From Silene latifolia (lineage: Eukaryota > Streptophyta > Magnoliopsida > Caryophyllales > Caryophyllaceae), in NCBI RefSeq assembly GCF_048544455.1, contig NC_133537.1:306751738-306815737 (forward strand): DNA of 64,000 bases. The letters are read 5' to 3'. A program made the position numbers and the translations under genes. Every line of letters begins with the position of its first letter. The stretch's first letter is position 1. Under the pieces are notes generated by a model. It was not told the origin of the DNA. It worked only from the letters and a program-made list of their open reading frames with translations, and did not search any database. This document shows positions 47,567 to 59,200 of the stretch, in pieces.

Positions 47567-48450
47567 ATGGCTGGTTCTACTGATAACCCAATGCCAAGTG
47601 CCACATTGGACCGTGAGTCCTGGCTTCGGATCTTCATGAATCAGATGAATCAGTCTACTCGACTGAAGAATGATGGATCAAACTTCGCGGACTGGGAGGC
47701 GGCATTACGGAATGCCGCCGCCGACGGAAGCTCAAATATCTCTTGGAGCCCATCCCGGCAAACCCAGGTCCCACGGCTAGAGAGCTGAAATCACCAAGTT
47801 TAATGATTTGTATGGAAGCGGGTGCGATTAAAAACGTACTCATTTTTGCAATGGAACCCAATTTGCAGAAACGCTTCATAGCCCATGTTGCAAACAAGAT
47901 TTTCACCACGCTCACCAAGGAATTCTCGAAAGCACCGAGAATCGTTACCTATGAGCATACCACTCGCTTCTTTGATGCGAGACTCGTAAGAAATGGGCCA
48001 ACCGGTTAGCCCACACATTCTCAAAGCATGATTGAGAATGTCGAGAAATCGGAGACCTTTGATTGTAAGATCGGCGAGAACATTGTTATTGACCGCATAC
48101 TTCACTCACTCCACGATGGTTATTCGCAATTTAGAGCGAATTACTATATGAATGATTTGAAGAAAACTCCCCATGAACCGCACTCCCTCCTCGTACAGAC
48201 CGAGAAGGACATGAAGTTCGGTGGGAGCATGAAACAGGATGTTCTCGTTGTGACAAACAAGGGAAAGGGTAAGGGCAAAGCTCGGGCAAACCTAGCAGAG
48301 AGGTAAGGCGAAGTTCAAGAAGTCGGGTTCGGGTAAGAGTGGGCCTGGTGAGTCGAGCACCTCATCGGGCGCGACAAAGAGCAAGAATGAAAACATGGAA
48401 TGCCATCATTGCCACAAGACTGGGCATTGGAGACGCACATGTCCTGTTTA
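47567..48450 (+). pseudogene. gag region of the young copia
   Basis: Fossil copia gag: MAGSTDNPMPSATLDRESWL start, a central UBN2-type region, and a CCHC zinc knuckle (CHHCHKTGHWRRTC, about 48397-48438) at its end. Broken. Confidence 0.75.
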
Positions 48451-48499
48451 TCATGAGGACTTAAAGGCGGGTCGTGTTAAACCTGTTGGTATGTCTTCC

Positions 48500-51400
48500 T
48501 CTTCTTCTACTTTTATTCATATGATTGAGATTAACGCGCAAATTTACGGAACTTGGGTACTTGATACGGTTGTGGTTCTCATCCGTGTAATCATGTGCGG
48601 GGCCTCGAAATCTCGAACCTCTCGTAAAGGGTGAGGTTGACTGCGTGTCGGGAATGGAGCAAGAGTGGCTGCCGTCTCGAGGGGAACATATGTGATCCAA
48701 CTTCCTAGCGGATTTGAGTTATCATTATATGATTGCTATTATGTACCCAGTCTTTCGAAAAACATTATTTCGGTTTTCGCACTTGATAAACTTGGTTTTT
48801 CATTTGTAATAGAAAATAATACTTGCATTTTCTCATTACACGATATGATTTCTGACAAGGCGTCTCCATGAACGGAATTTATGTTTTAGATCGGACCACG
48901 GAAATATTACACGTAATGAATAAAAAGTTAAAGGTTGGTGACAAAGATCAAACGTATCTATGGCAATGCCGTATGGGACACATAAATGAGAACGCGCGAA
49001 AAAAGCGGCTCATTAAACATGGAGCTATCTCGGCCTTTGATTTTCAATCATTTGGCACGTGTGAATCATGTCTCATCGGTAAGATGACTCGGATTTCCTT
49101 CAAAGGTGTTGGAATGCGCTGTTGACCTATTAGGACTCATACACACGGATGTATGTGGTCCTATGTCAATCACCGCACGAGAAGGCTATAGGTATTTCAT
49201 CACTTTCACGGACGATTTAAGTAGATATGGCTATGTCTACTTAATGAAGCACAAAAGTGAATCCTTTGAGAAATTCAAGGAATACCGAGAATAGGGTGAG
49301 AACCTATTAGGTAGGAAGATTAAAACACTGCGTTCGGATCGTGGTGGCGAGTATCTTTCTCACGAGTTTGATCAGCACCTAAAAGATCGTGGGATTGCCC
49401 TACGTTAACTCCACCTGGAACACCTCGGTTGAATGGTGTGTCCGAACGGAGAAATCGAACACTACTTGATATGGTTCGATCCATGATGAGTCACACCGTG
49501 TTGCCCGACTCATTGTGGGGTTATGCTCTTCTTCATCACCGCTCTAATACTTAATCAAGTCCGTCTAAAGTGTTGACAAGACTCCATATGAACTATGGAA
49601 GGGAACGGTCCCTAACTTGTCCTTTATACGGGTTTGGGGCTGCGAGGCTTATGTCAAGTGGAGACACGAGGATAAGCTCGGCCCGCGATCGGTCAAGACA
49701 TACTTTATAGGTTATCCTAAAGGAACACTTGGTCATTACTTCTATTCGCCAACCGAACAACGTGTTTTTTGCGACTGCTAGTGCGACATTCTTAGAGAAG
49801 GAATTTCTTGAGAATGCAAAGAGTGATAGAACCTTCGACCTGTCGGAGATTCCGGAACCAAACACCGAGCAACCATTGGAGGAACCTGTTCCTTCAATCC
49901 CGGCTGCGGTGAATATTCATGAGGAACCTAGGAGGTCGGGAAGAGTCTCTATTCCTCCGCATGATACATTGGTATGGTCGAGGAACATGACATAGATGAC
50001 GTTCTACTCTTAACGAGTAGTGAACCCGCAACCTATAAAGGTGCCATGACTAGTTCTGACTCAAAGCTATGGCTTGAGGCCATGCAATCCGAGATGGACT
50101 CCATGTATGAGAACAACGTGTGGGATCTTGTTGACTTACCTGCTAAGGTTCGTCCCCTTCAATGCAAATGGCTTTACAAGATAAAGCATTCTGTGGAAGG
50201 TCAACAAGATATCTATAAAGCACGACTAGTTGCTAAAGGTTTCACCCAAGTGCCAGGTTTGCACTACGATGAGATTTTTGCACCCGTAGTCATGCTGCGT
50301 TCCATTCGGATTATCTTAGCGATTGCCGCTTTTCATGACTATGAAATTTGGCAAATGGACGTGAAAACCGCCTTCTTAAACGGCTTTTTGGAGGAAGAGT
50401 TGTACATGGTACAACCCGAAGGTTTCATCGATCCACAACATCCTAAGAAAGTATGCAAACTTAAGCGTTCCATTTATGGACTTAAGCAAGCATCTCGGAG
50501 TTGGAATCATCGCTTCGACCAAGTGATTAAAGAAAATGGATTTACTCGATCGGTCGAGAAACCATGTTTATATATCAAGTCGAGTGGGAGCAAGATTGTC
50601 TTCCTAATATTGTATGTTGACGACATACTCCTGATTGGGAATGACATACCTCTCTTAACTTCGGTGAAAGTATGGTTGAAAAACCATTTCCAGATGAAAG
50701 ATCTGGGAGAGGCACAAAGAATTCTAGGCATTCGTATCTATCGAGATAGATCACGACGGATGCTATCTCTCAGTCAGGAGTCTTACATAGACAAAGTTCT
50801 GGAGAGATTCAGCATGACTAACTCCAAGAAAGGGTTTCTTCCTATGGCTCCAGGGGTGCATTTGAGCAAGTCTCAGTCACCAGAGACACCGGAAGAGAAA
50901 GAGCGCATGACACGGATTCCTTATGCTTCGGCTATAGGATCAATCATGTATGCCATGATATGCACACGTCCGGACGTGGCATATGCATTGAGTATGACAA
51001 GTCGATTCCAACAAAGATCCGGTGAACCACATTGGCTGGTGTCAAGAACATTCTTAAGTACCTACGGAGGACTAAAGATTGGGCATTGAGTTATGGAGGC
51101 GATCAAAAGCTATGCGCAACCGGTTACGCAGATGCTAGCTTCCAAACGGATCGAGATGACTCGAAATCTCAGTCTGGATTCGTTTTTACTCTTAATGGCG
51201 CTGCGATCGGTGGAAGAGTTCGAAACAAACTGTTACAACAGATTCTATGACCGAGTCCGAGTACTATGCGCGCGTCACGAAGCTACAAAGGAAGCGATAT
51301 GGATGCGTCAATTCTTACATGGGCTATCCGTAGTGCCCGGTTCGAATGACCCGATCACCATCTATTGCGACAATAGTGGTGCCATCTTCCAAGCTAAGGA

Positions 51401-51510
51401 GCCAAAGTCTAGCAACAAGTCTAGACATGTACAACGGAAAGCTCATCTAATCCGGGATTACGTGGAGCAAAAGGAAGTAGTGATAGAAAAGATTGCTACG
51501 AGATGATAAC
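48500..51510 (+). pseudogene. pol region of the young copia (protease, integrase, RT, RNase H)
   Basis: Fossil copia polyprotein in the usual order. The GAG-pre-integrase block lies at about 48870-49110, the integrase core (GLIHTDVCGPM...) at 49130-49560, reverse transcriptase (WKWLYKIKH-like start, QMDVKTAFLNG, LYVDDILLIG) at 49980-51030, and RNase H with CDNSGAI (51367-51387) to about 51510. Broken. Confidence 0.85.
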
Positions 51511-52465
51511 ATAGCGAGATCCTCTCACTAAAGCATTACGACAAGATAAGCATGAAGGGCACGTTAATTCCATGGGAATTAAACGTGTTCCTAAGTTGTA
51601 GTACTCTTTTATGGATCGGATTCATTCTCTCTTGTACTCTATACGACATCATCGTTTTGATATTTTATATATATATTTTGTTTGTCATGTGGATTTGTAC
51701 GACAAATTTTGAACACCACAAAGTGAACTGAACGAACATTATATCTTTTTCAGTCCTTAATTGCCCACATGAGCTGATAACTCGGCAATTATTTTGTGAC
51801 GTTGGTTGATGGTGGGTTCAACGAGCCATAAGTCAACCGGTTGTGACCAATCACAAGAGGCGATTTATACGGATATTTCGTAGGACACACTTGTGACATC
51901 GACGTGGAGTCCTAAATGTTTTATAACATTCGGTGCTTGGTCGTGGATAGGACCTCCATGGTGATCCTAAGAGTCGATTCTTTTGACTATCGATTGTCTC
52001 TTGAGACTACGGCAGATTTTGGGTGACTTTGGTTTCTTTCTCACGGTCATCCGTAACAGGGGGCCAAGTAGATTTTTTCTGGGTCATTTCATCTTTGTGC
52101 TTAGATCGGAAGGAGTCGAGTTGAAGGAAATATTCAGCCTTTATCAGTTACTCGATATTTCTCAGGGCCACTCGAGGAGTCAGAATCGAAATGCATGGCC
52201 ATGCTCGGACACGGATTCGTTTTATCAGTTGAGTTACTCTCTAGTCGGGGAAACCACTCTAGATACAGATCGATTGTAAAATACGACCTTTGTGGATCCA
52301 GATCTGCAAATTGTTTTACATTGAGTGGGAGAAATTTTAAATGAATATGAGAATCGGTTATCGCACATACACTTGTACGGACAAGTGGGAGTTTGTTGAG
52401 GCTGTGTCCTCCAGTTAGTGCGGATAACGTCATTGCACATGCACTTGTACGGACAAGTGGGAGCT

Positions 52466-53455
52466 TGTTGGGGTTTGTGTCCTTAACAGTTAGTGCAAGG
52501 ACTTATAAATCTCTAAAAGGATCAAAGGGCATACTTTTGGTATTATTATCAGTTGATCCACGTTTATCAATAACGGTTGGCTTGCTAGATAAGTTTGACG
52601 TTATTGTCATACAGATGGCGGTGATCAACTGGTCCCTAAAAGTCACACCTATAGGATACGTTTGAGAGATGTGACAGTATGAAAATACAGTCATGTAGAT
52701 GCCAAATTTGACTAACCAGTTAGTCCGAGTTACTTGACTAATAATTAGTCAAAATATGATGTTGAGATATTATATTTGATACGGATTAAATATCATGGGC
52801 TAAGGCGAATTAACCAGTTAATTCGTAAAATTAAATATAAGCGATTTATATTTAATTAATGTATATTGAATATTAATTATACAATATTGTCTTTGTCGGA
52901 CATGTATTAATACTTCAACTAATCCGTGTTATTAGTCGATGTATTAATAACCGATAACCGATGATGATTTATAATACAAACCCGTCATATACATTTTAGC
53001 ATTTGCTTAATGGACCTCGAGCTAAAAGTAAGAGGAAGTGGAAGCCCACTTCCCCATGAGGGCTCTCGGTTTTGGCCGAAACACACAAAAGGAGAGCTCC
53101 TCTCCTTTTGTGACCGAGACAATTCATTTTACAGAAAACTAGGGTTTTGGAGACATTTTCTCTCTGAAACCTAGATCTCACATCTCGAAAACCTCACAAC
53201 AAGTTCTCCCAATATTGCAAGGCAATCGGAGAACACCATCTAGCACAAGGGCATATCTCGGACAAGTCTTGGGTGCAACAATTAGGAGGGAATCTCGTTT
53301 GATTTCTGTTCTTTACGCCGCACTATAAAGGACCCGAGGTTAATTCTTGTTCCTTATCGTTTCTCTATTGTATTTATGTTTTATGACGATAATCGCATGC
53401 TAAATTTACGTTATAGTCCTAAATTTAGAGGGTCTTATACGGATATTACCCCACA
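52466..53455 (+). repeat. 3' LTR of the young copia
   Basis: Preceded by a short purine tract (AAGTGGGAGC). Begins TGTTGGGGTTTGTG, ends CCCCACA, and is followed by the target copy AGGGA. Confidence 0.95.
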
Positions 53456-54046
53456 AGGGACAGTCTCTTACACATGTGGGTGTATATTTACCTAAGCCGG
53501 ACTTCAGTCATGGGCAGCTATATGTGGCAGCATCACGCACGACGTCACCGCACGGTCTAAAGTTTTTCATCGACGATTCAGGACAGATATATAAGGGTTA
53601 CACAAGAAATATAGTATTCAACGAAGTGTTTTCAGATTTACCTACGGTATAAGTTAACTCCAGCTGAACAGTAGGTTACGATTGTTTAGTAATTGATTTA
53701 GATCTCAGATTATGGACAGAAACAATTTCGTTTTTAAAGTTTCTCCTCGATGATAGATACCACCGCAGCAATTACAAAGGAACCAATATTTTCTGATCAT
53801 CTCTATTTATAATACCCAGTCTAAGATTTAAATTGAAGACACGTATTCACATTGATTTATCTTGCCCACTTGGTAAAAATGGGGACACGTGAGATCCACT
53901 TAATAGACGACTGGTTCACACATGATTAAAATAATTTCCAAAGTAGACATAAAGTGGGAAAAAACAGACAATCCACAATTTAACAAGCTTATGACAATAT
54001 CAGTTGGGACATGCGACTATCCGCGAAAACAAGAAGATTATCGTTT

Positions 54047-54430
54047 TGACATGCATAAAAATCAACATCAAGATCGTCTCACAACTTTAAAATAAGTCAG
54101 ACTATACCTGAATAGTTAAGGATGCACCGATGATGATGGAGAATCGATTATAGAGATGCGCAATGGAGCTTCTGATGCAGGCGACCAACGGCAGCTGGTT
54201 CAAACATAAATAAGGAAATTTACAAAGGAGAAATAGATGGAACCAAGATTGAAAATCTTCCGTTGAAAGATCAGACTCTCAGCAAGATCGACCGGTATAT
54301 CATTTACACATGCATCAAAATCAAAATAAAAGAACTATCAAAACATAGAAATAAATCAGTCTATACCTGATAAATAAGGGGTAACCAATGATGATGGAGA
54401 TACGACTATGATGATGCCAGATGGTGCTGC
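54047..54430 (+). repeat. Diverged direct duplication in the Helitron 3' region
   Basis: A block running from ACATGCATAAAAATCAA through GTC.GACTATACCTGA.TA to CGATGATGATGGAGA (54050-54150) recurs at about 54308-54402, roughly 255 bp further on. Non-coding. Confidence 0.6.
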
Positions 54431-54784
54431 TGATGAAGCCATACAAAGCAGATTGAAATAAATCAGAATCTGGTGAGGCCATACCAAGGACAAATAAATA
54501 AGATTGATTTCGTTGATTTCGTTGATCTCCCAACACAATCAATCTTTTTTCCTGCTGATGAAGCCATACAAAGCGATGCGGCGAGATCATCTGATTGATA
54601 TTGATTTTGATTTGGGTTATTCCATAAATGGGTGGACATATAAATCTGGTGTACAAGATGATGATACTGATAATGATTTTGATAAAAGGATGGCGATTAG
54701 GGGCTGTCGTTTGGGTAAAGGAGTTGTGGAGACTGACAAAAGAGAATGTAAAATGAAACTTCAAAGACGGTAATGACATAAAGG

Positions 54785-55400
54785 TGGATCAACGGAAGAT
54801 GTATAGTCATCCCAACCCTTCACTTTGAGAGAGATTTGCGAATGGACTAAAAAAGTGGATGTTGTAATGTAATGTTACTGAACAAAACTTTAATTTTAAA
54901 TTCACTTAAGACTACAAAATTTATCAATATAGTTATTCAATTAGAACAAGAATAACCCATATACAAAGTATGTGTAACTATTCCCTCCATTCAACATTTG
55001 TCACCCTATTTTAATATAATACCTCTAACATATGATGGAGAAATGGGGTGATAATTATTGAATGGAGGGAGTACATAATACGTAACCCGTAATTCATAGT
55101 TACAAATGATGTAATGTTTCTAAAACAACCTTTAGTTTTTAATTCACTTAAGACTACAAAATTTATCAGAGTGTATAGTCAATCCGACTCTTCACTTTGA
55201 GAAGAATTTGTGGATGGACTAAATAAGTGGATGTTGTAATGTTTCTTATCAAAACTATAATTTCTAATTCACTTAAAACTAAAAAATTTATCAATATATT
55301 AATTCAATTAATCAATTAGAACAAGGAACTTCCATATACAAAGTATATGGGACTACATAATATGTATCCCGTAATTTATATTTACAAAAGGAAAAACGTT
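54785..55400 (+). repeat. Second direct duplication before the Helitron 3' end
   Basis: Sequence from TGTATAGTCATCCCAACCCT through CTTCACTTTGAGAG, GTGGATGTTGTAATGT and CACTTAAGACTACAAAATTT to CCATATACAAAGTAT (about 54799-54970) is repeated at about 55166-55345, with shorter pieces between. The duplication lies just inside the Helitron terminus. Confidence 0.7.
54981..55071. mobile_element. Stowaway-type MITE
   Basis: About 91 bp with inverted ends TTCCCTCCATTCAA and TTGAATGGAGGGAG, flanked by TA on both sides (54979-54980, 55072-55073). These are the typical Tc1/mariner-type Stowaway ends and target. It is nested in the Helitron 3' region. Confidence 0.85.
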
Positions 55401-55482
55401 CAGTACTATATACCCGACTCGATTGTGAAGGATTATAATTACCAAAAGTGACAAATAAATTTTAAAAATAACAGAATTAAAA

Positions 55483-55510
55483 CCGTGCATCGCACGGGCA
55501 AAAAAACTAG
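55483..55510 (+). terminator. Helitron 3' terminus (hairpin plus CTAG)
   Basis: CCGTGC, loop ATC, GCACGG, then GCAAAAAAACTAG, and T follows. In Helitrons this hairpin and CTRR end act as the transposition terminator. Confidence 0.9.
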
Positions 55511-56200
55511 TATAAGAACTAAAATGGACCCGTAAATAGGTCATTTTGGACCGTGTAAGTGCATGTGGTAGTGTGTGTTGCTTTAAACACCATCATTTCT
55601 CTTACACATTTGACTTCCCCATAATTACTTTTGTTCTAACTCATTCACATGAGGATTGGGTGTAATTAAATAAGAATAAAATACTCCCCCATTAGCACAC
55701 TCCAACCGTCCTCCCTCCTTCTACACAACACTTGTGTTGTTCTTTTTCCACTTAACTTTTGCATGTGGAAAATTCTAGTGTGTTCCTCTCTCTAAAATCC
55801 TCAAAAAATTAGAAATAAAATACTAAGTGTTAATATCATAAATCTAATATTTTTACTAAGTGTTAGTATGTTTTTCAAGGGCAATATTACATAATATCTA
55901 GTTAATATTAGTAAGATTTTGGGGTAAGTTCTTGGGTGCTTAAGAATGGAGGTGTTCTATCTTGGACACTTGAAGATGGAGGATCTTGCCATTTATTTTA
56001 AGCTCAAGAACAACAAGATAGGAGATCTTATTGTGCCCAAATTCTATCATTACTCAATGTAAGGAAAAATTGTTTTTCCTCTTCTTTTATATTTTTAAGG
56101 CTTATATATTACATGAATATTACATAGATCCAAAGATTTCTAAAATAAATAATCTTGATAACCTAATTATAGAGGTCTAATTTGGGGTTATGGTCTTTCA
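55511..56200 (+). repeat. Right half of the old copia 5' LTR
   Basis: Resumes with TATAAGAACTAAAATGGACC directly after the Helitron CTAG and ends GGTCTTTCA at 56200, two bases before a tRNA-Met primer site. Its position before a primer site is what identifies it as LTR. Confidence 0.7.
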
Positions 56201-56202
56201 AG

Positions 56203-56214
56203 TGGTATCAGAGC
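56203..56214 (+). promoter_or_regulatory. Primer-binding site of the old copia, initiator-Met tRNA
   Basis: TGGTATCAGAGC, identical to that of the young copia. Confidence 0.92.
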
Positions 56215-59200
56215 TTTGACTTGTATTATGCATGTTAATTTTAAGCATTTTAATCTAATTATGAGATAATTTTAAAATAAAAAATGGTGCTAAAATGAGG
56301 ATTTTTGCACGAAAATATTTGCATGCATACCTTCTGATCTCAAATGATTTGTGGTCAAATTTGGTGAGTTGTGGAATTATTTTGCTATTTTTAATCATTT
56401 TTATGGAAACCCGAGTCGGAAATATCGTATTTTGGTTAAGAGGTTAACTAAAATAGTTAAATTTGGATTCTGACCTTGAAATTTTTACATGTTATCACAT
56501 GCAATATTTACAAATGTTCCGTAAAATTTCGTAAAAAGTTATGAAGATTTGCATGTTTAATGATTTTTATGGTTAAAAATCGATAAAAATCGATTATTTT
56601 ATTCAAAAATAATAAACGGAATTTTCTAGGTATGAAAATTTTTGGTATATTCCAAAATATTTTGTATATGATAAAAGTGAAATTTAGAAAAAGTTTTCAC
56701 ACTTTTTGATGTTTATTGGATTTTATTCGATAAAAACCGATAAATATGGATGTTTTTGTTCATAAAATTAATTCGAAATTTTTGGACTAAATTTTTGACC
56801 TTTTTAGGTTCCTGAAAGAGTTCCAGAATGTACAAAATTTTTGTGTCAAAATTTTGTAATGGTTAAAATTATTTTTGATTTCTTTATCAAGGTCGTGATA
56901 AAAACGATTTAAATAGCACATGGATAATATCAATTCAAACTAATTTTTATTAAGAAATTAGTGTGGACTAATTTTGAGTTCTAAATCAGTTTAGACAATT
57001 AGTTTGAGCTTAAATGAGATTTAAGTGTTGATTATTGATTTTTAACGGGTAAAAATCGATAAATTCCGCAAAACCGAGCTTTTTAAGAGATTATGCTAAA
57101 AGGGCGATTTAGGCATGAAAGTTATAGTATTTTATTTTTTTTATTCTTGAATGAATGAACGTCATTTATTTAATTATTTATGCAAATTTTTGTACCTAGT
57201 ATGGCCTAGTTTATTTTAATCGTTATTACCCGAAATGTAAGGGAATAACAATTTGTTTGTAATTTAAATACGATCTCGTATCGTCGGTTTGTAACTAATT
57301 AATATTTTTTATTTAGTTAATTAATTAATGTATAATAGGAATAGCTATCTAATTTAATGTAATAGTTATTTTTACCGGCGTTTCCAAAAGACGGAATTTA
57401 CATCGAGATGGAGCAATTTTGGAAGAGATTCCAAATCCCACAAGACGGTGCATGCTTGGAAGATATTCCAATGAAGATGCTAGGGACCAAGGAGTTGGTT
57501 TCCGAATATGTAATAATCTAGTTAATTTGATTAGGTAGGTGGCCATACTAGGATTTATCCGTTTTTGCATGTTTTATTTTATTTTATGCTAGTTCATCAT
57601 GCCGAAATCGCCACACACATGCATTTTATTTGGTTTCATGCTTTTATCTTTCTATTGTCGATTTAAAGTTATCAAAGATTCACCTAGTTAGTTCACTTAA
57701 AGGAGAATGATAACTAATTGACAAGATATCTCACATTCTTATAATTTAAAATTGAGATTAGCCTTACCAATTATTAATACCAACGAATCCCTTGTTCATT
57801 AGAGCCACGCTCGCCCAAGCGGGGTGTTCTCTTTTTTTACCTCGGGTAAGTAGGGTGATAAGGGTTATCACGCGCCAAAATTGGTTGGACTCAACGGGGT
57901 ATAAGACGGTCTTGTATTCCGGGGCTAGTAGATGGGTTTGTTGAAATAACCCGTCGACCAAGAGTTCTAAAGGTAGAATTAGCCAAGCGTTGACTTACCG
58001 AATTTACACAATTATGGGATGTTTCGCCCAAGCGATGCCTATTTTTGTCTAAAGACATATCTTGGAATCATTTATATAATTTAGTGAGTGGTCATTATAT
58101 AAATGGACTTGTTAAAAATGTTTATCAAGTTTTTATAACATTGAATGTTAATTTTTTTCCTATTTTTCGTTCATATTCATAAATATATTTTCTATGACAT
58201 CGCGCATTTCATCCTCTATTTATTATTGTATTCGGATCGTTTTTCTATAGAAAGCAGTTTCTTTGAAGGAATTCGGTAGCAATGATTGGAAATATGATTT
58301 ACCAATTCACCTACATAAGCTTACAACGATTTTTGCGATTATTTTCCAACTTAAAGTCCATATATATTAAAAGGGATTTCGTGTTGCAAACTCTTATTAC
58401 GATTTTAAAAGGGAGTCACATTTTATCAAGAGAGTCTTGATTTCGGAAGTGACACCTCCGTCATGATGATGACATATTAATTTTAATTACTCAAGAGTAA
58501 TTTAAAAGTTTGCGAAAATAGTTTTCAAAAACACAAAGAATACTCCAATATGATACCGTCAAATGGCTCACTTCGAGAAAGGCCAAATCGATTGTTTATG
58601 CGCTAAAGAGTTTAGGCATATGATGACAATTGAACGGTTAGGTAGTCCAATTTTGCAAGAAGTTGAGATTTTGCCACATGCTGCACTCACTTTATAGTAA
58701 TTTACTCTTACTGAGTGTATAAAATATCACGAATGACTTGAAGAGAGGTCTTCATGAGATTCATTTTTGCTTGTTGAAGCAAAGAGGAATGTGAAAGTGA
58801 GTGGGAGTTAAGAAGAAGCAACCCTAGATGTATGCGATAAGATAAAGTTGAAGGAGACGTCTACTCAAAGGATAGGCTAGTTCCACTATCTTGGTATGAG
58901 ATACCAAGTACGGGTCATTTCTTTGTAAAGAAGTTTACATGAATTGATAAAACGTAAGACGTCTAGCATAAGACATTTTTATATCGAAATAAAGTTAGAG
59001 TAGCAACGATTTCGATAGGGACAAATGTACGGGTCATTTCTTTGTAAAGAAGTTTACATGAATTGATAAAACGTAAGACGTCTAGCATAAGACATTTTTA
59101 TATCGAAATAAAGCTAGAGTAGCAACGATTTCGATAGGGACAAATGTACCTAAATTTGGTTTTAAAAGAATGTAATCATCTATGTTTATACATAGAAGGC

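Larger units (their letters stand above)
44637..53455 (+). mobile_element. Young Ty1/copia element nested in the Helitron helicase
   Basis: An 8.8 kb copia fossil with two LTRs of 990 bp each (44637-45626 and 52466-53455) and a 5 bp target duplication AGGGA (44632-44636 and 53456-53460). The LTRs differ at about 18 positions by eye, so roughly 98% identical. That implies a recent insertion, of the order of a million years at usual plant LTR rates (inference). The internal parts are an initiator-Met tRNA primer site, an unusually long 1.9 kb leader, a gag region, and a pol region in copia order (protease, integrase, RT, RNase H). The frame is broken in roughly ten places, so it looks dead despite its young LTRs. 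Confidence 0.92.
39596..53652 (+). pseudogene. Helitron Rep-helicase (RepHel), split by the nested copia
   Basis: The Helitron transposase joins an HUH nuclease to a PIF1-type helicase. In order: a Cys-pair finger (YKCPKCEAIMW...CC, about 40205-40310); a Helitron_like_N region; the HUH motif in FQKRGLPHAHILLW (about 41650-41690) after an intron starting at 41552; and the tyrosine block AIKYLFKYIAKG (42237-42272). The helicase follows, with Walker A YGHGGTGKTF (43360-43390), Walker B LIIWDEAP (after an intron at about 43456-43530), GGDFRQVLP, LCNGTR and YAMTINKSQG. The last block is cut by the copia at 44636. The remainder resumes at 53461 with QSLTHVGVYLPKPDF and LYVAASRTTSPHGL and ends at TAA 53650-53652. 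Other lesions are frame changes near 40610 and 42275 and an in-frame TAG at 41128-41130. Confidence 0.85.
35276..55510 (+). mobile_element. Autonomous-type RepHel Helitron with RPA gene, interrupted by a copia element
   Basis: Starts TCAATATATATAACTAAAGG after an A. It ends with the hairpin CCGTGC-ATC-GCACGG, a short A-rich spacer and CTAG (55507-55510), followed by T. This is the classic Helitron A|T insertion with no target duplication. It carries an RPA-like single-strand-binding gene and a Rep-helicase gene in the same orientation. Total length is 20.2 kb, of which 8.8 kb is the nested copia, leaving about 11.4 kb. The genes carry several lesions, so this copy is probably inactive. It sits inside the 5' LTR of an older copia. 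Confidence 0.88.

Noticed and set aside
44603-52694. Identical open frames of about 60-90 codons at 44603-44836 and 52393-52665 (and their antisense partners)
   Set aside because: They are the two LTR copies of the young copia, not a duplicated gene.
44637-53455. Young copia as a currently active element
   Set aside because: The LTRs are nearly identical, but the coding region is broken in roughly ten places, so this copy cannot act alone.
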